DNA of 64,000 nt from NCBI RefSeq assembly GCF_003337305.1, contig NZ_QPJO01000001.1:620001-684000 (forward strand), read 5' to 3'. Positions within the stretch are counted from its first letter, which is position 1. Each line of letters opens with the position of its first letter. Under the pieces are notes generated by a model, which worked only from the letters and a program-made list of their open reading frames with translations, made no database searches and had not been told where the DNA came from. Positions 62,269 to 64,000 of the stretch are shown here, piece by piece. The DNA is from Winogradskyella arenosi. Lineage in GTDB: Bacteria; Bacteroidota; Bacteroidia; Flavobacteriales; Flavobacteriaceae. The translations under genes and the position numbers were made by a program.

Positions 62269-63573
62269 CTAAAATAGTTTTTTTAAGGCCAATTCTAAGC
62301 CTTCATAATTATAGGGTTTAGCCACAATATTTTTAGAAGCATCTAATAAAAAATAGGTCGGAGTTGCAGAAATCCCATAAGTTTTCACAATTGGATTCTC
62401 CCATTTGTTAAGTCCTTTGGTGTGGATAAACATAGGGTACTGTTTAATTTCTTTCTCCCAATGGCTTTTCTCATTCTCTAAACCAAAGGCTACAACTTTT
62501 AATTCTGGATGGTTGGCTACTAATTTTTTTACTAGTGGTAACTCATTTAAACAGTGGCTACAGGTGCTACTCCAAAAAATTAATAAATAATGTTTCGCCC
62601 CTTCTAACTGATGTAAACTTGTTTTCGTGTCGCTTAATTGAATTTCAAAATCTGGAGCTAAGGCACCAATATGCGTATTTTTATAAGCAATAAGCATTTC
62701 TTCCAAATCTATATTTTTTGTTTGCTTTGCCAATTCTAAAAGGTAAGTATTTGTTATATAATTGGCCATGTTAGCATGGTCTAAGTCCACAAAGGTTTGC
62801 CAAAGCATTTGTAATAAGCTGGTTTTAATTGGTAAATCGTCATTGCCAATAGCCAAAGCAACATCGTCTATGTGAGATTTGTAAACCGTTTCATCAGGGT
62901 TCATAACCATATTAAACACGTAGGCGGTTACACGATCGGTTAAATAAGACGAACTCTGTAATAAGGCATCGCTAAAATCTACTTGACTTAAAAAATGAGC
63001 CTTTAAATGTTTGGAGTATGTACTTATATCTTCGTAATCTGTTGGAATATAAGGTCTGTTAGCTTTAATAAAACGGACGACCAATTTACCTTCTGCTAAT
63101 TCTTCATACGCCGTTTGTGTGTCTTTAAGGGTTTTAAATATGGCCTGAAAACCTTTTTTGTCTTTATTCTTTTTTCCGTAATAATTACTAATAGTTTGGT
63201 TAATCATTTCCATACTCTTAAGATAAGAGTCCCAAAGTTTATTTTCTTCGGAAATGGTAAATTGAACGCCTTTTTCTAAACTGAAGTTGAAAGCAACCTG
63301 TTCCTTTCCATCATAAATAAAATCGAAATTATTCTCCTCAGGAGGCGTGGCATAAACAATTTTATAAATCCCTGGAGTTAGCGTAGAATCTAAGTCAATT
63401 TTAAAATGGCCTTCGGCATCTAATTGACCTCGGTCTATATAATTAGCCCTTTCTGGAGTAGCATGGTAAAGAAAAGCATAGCTATAATCTTCAGCAGGCG
63501 TAAATGTCCCTTCTACACTTTGAGCAAATGTTAAAACGGGTAAAACTAATAGGAGGACAAGTAAGTTTTTCAT
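62269..63573 (-). CDS. exported thioredoxin-fold (TlpA/ResA-like) protein
   Basis: 434 residues from the ATG at 63573; an in-frame TTG at 63591 is rejected. Signal peptide at about 1-17. An N-terminal beta domain (about 20-115, DUF4369-like) and a helical middle precede a thioredoxin domain at about 295-434 with the redox pair Cys338-Cys341 (STCSHC) and the cis-proline in SATPTYF. It probably reduces or isomerises disulfides in the periplasm. Single gene. Confidence 0.85.
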   Translation of the reverse strand: MKNLLVLLLVLPVLTFAQSVEGTFTPAEDYSYAFLYHATPERANYIDRGQLDAEGHFKIDLDSTLTPGIYKIVYATPPEENNFDFIYDGKEQVAFNFSLEKGVQFTISEENKLWDSYLKSMEMINQTISNYYGKKNKDKKGFQAIFKTLKDTQTAYEELAEGKLVVRFIKANRPYIPTDYEDISTYSKHLKAHFLSQVDFSDALLQSSSYLTDRVTAYVFNMVMNPDETVYKSHIDDVALAIGNDDLPIKTSLLQMLWQTFVDLDHANMANYITNTYLLELAKQTKNIDLEEMLIAYKNTHIGALAPDFEIQLSDTKTSLHQLEGAKHYLLIFWSSTCSHCLNELPLVKKLVANHPELKVVAFGLENEKSHWEKEIKQYPMFIHTKGLNKWENPIVKTYGISATPTYFLLDASKNIVAKPYNYEGLELALKKLF

Positions 63574-63759
63574 GATGTGTAGTCTTTTCAAATTCTAGGC
63601 TAAGGGGCGCAATGTGTAATGCCTTAGGTCTTGTTGTAAAAGTAACGGATATATTCGACTTCAAAATAATCAGTTTTAAATATTTAACAGGAATTTCTGA
63701 CTTTTGGCTAAGGGTGAACCTATTTCATCATTTTACAATGTAAAGTGTTAACCCTATTC

Positions 63760-64000
63760 CTATTTAGAACGAATGCTTTCTATGATGACGGTGGCAAGGA
63801 TCAAGCTTCCTCCAATAAATGTATTTACTGTTGGAATCTCGTTTAAAAACAAATAAGCGATTAAAATGCCAAAAATGGGCTGAGAGCTCCCAATAATACT
63901 CGCAGTGCTAGCCTTAAAATACTTTAGGCTTTTCACAAACATAGTATGGCCAATAGCGGTGGTTAAAATCGCTAATATTAACACATACGGATATTGGTTG
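63760..64000 (-). CDS. EamA-family (DMT) transporter, partial (N-terminus off the window)
   Basis: The last about 80 residues of a DMT transporter; the frame stays open to base 64000. Three or four helices are seen, with the EamA-type segment FKASTASIIGSSQPIFGILIAYLFLNE. An apparent GTG start at 63984 is internal, not the true start. Confidence 0.82.
   Translation of the reverse strand, partial: NQYPYVLILAILTTAIGHTMFVKSLKYFKASTASIIGSSQPIFGILIAYLFLNEIPTVNTFIGGSLILATVIIESIRSK

Noticed and set aside
1..64000. tRNA, rRNA, CRISPR array, insertion sequence or prophage
   Set aside because: No cloverleaf with a TTCRA arm, no regularly spaced repeats, no transposase or integrase motif was noticed by eye on either strand.

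Overview
The window looks like part of a Flavobacteriaceae (Bacteroidota) chromosome, probably from a marine or gliding species. It is AT-rich and has no Shine-Dalgarno-like spacing before its genes. Many starts are preceded by the Bacteroidota -7 box TAnnTTTG, sometimes with a -33 TTG/TTTG about 17-22 nt upstream. Lineage hallmarks include a type IX secretion (T9SS) type B C-terminal domain, a TonB-dependent receptor with an N-terminal carboxypeptidase-like domain, a complete Bat (aerotolerance) operon, a type-B succinate dehydrogenase and the L21 ribosomal protein with a helix-hairpin-helix tail. I saw no tRNA, rRNA, CRISPR array, insertion sequence or prophage; this is mostly core genome with a few accessory loci.

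Layout. 0-8 kb: partial alpha/beta hydrolase, secreted beta-lactamase-like serine hydrolase, BrnQ-type transporter, aspartate kinase, aminopeptidase P, and an AspT/YidE-type transporter with RCK domains. 8-14 kb: sdhCAB operon, a membrane-anchored MutS-like ATPase, and a lone 68-residue domain protein. 14-19 kb: rplU-rpmA, and an M16 peptidase pair (one active, one lacking the zinc motif). 19-27 kb: EamA exporter, a copper-type HMA lipoprotein with a Cys-rich tail, and a divergent locus of TonB receptor, DUF5689-type lipoprotein and secreted DNase I-fold enzyme. 27-37 kb: T9SS cargo, SH3 protein, ALDH7-type dehydrogenase, lipoprotein/beta-barrel pair, AlbA_2 protein, SDR, aldo-keto reductase and a DUF4382-like lipoprotein. 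37-47 kb: MoxR-DUF58-BatABCDE operon. 47-51 kb: SulP permease with two beta-carbonic anhydrases, and CvpA. 51-57 kb: pheS, a divergent pyruvate-kinase-like protein, gpsA and a lipoprotein. 57-62 kb: a 1478-residue CheB-CheR-PAS-histidine kinase-receiver protein. 62-64 kb: thioredoxin-fold protein and a partial EamA transporter.

The most interesting candidate system is the 20.8-26.3 kb locus. An outer-membrane receptor and an OB-like surface lipoprotein form one operon, transcribed divergently from a secreted endonuclease/phosphatase. The layout suggests capture and breakdown of extracellular nucleic acid or phosphoesters. The leader of the receptor mRNA carries a perfect 13-nt direct repeat with a 20-nt period. 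Other points of interest are a 27-bp near-perfect palindrome in the largest gene-free stretch (30.0 kb), the SulP/carbonic anhydrase cluster as a likely bicarbonate module, and a pyruvate kinase homologue with an N-terminal extension and no C-terminal regulatory domain.

All functions are inferred from motifs read in the translated sequence; no database search was run.
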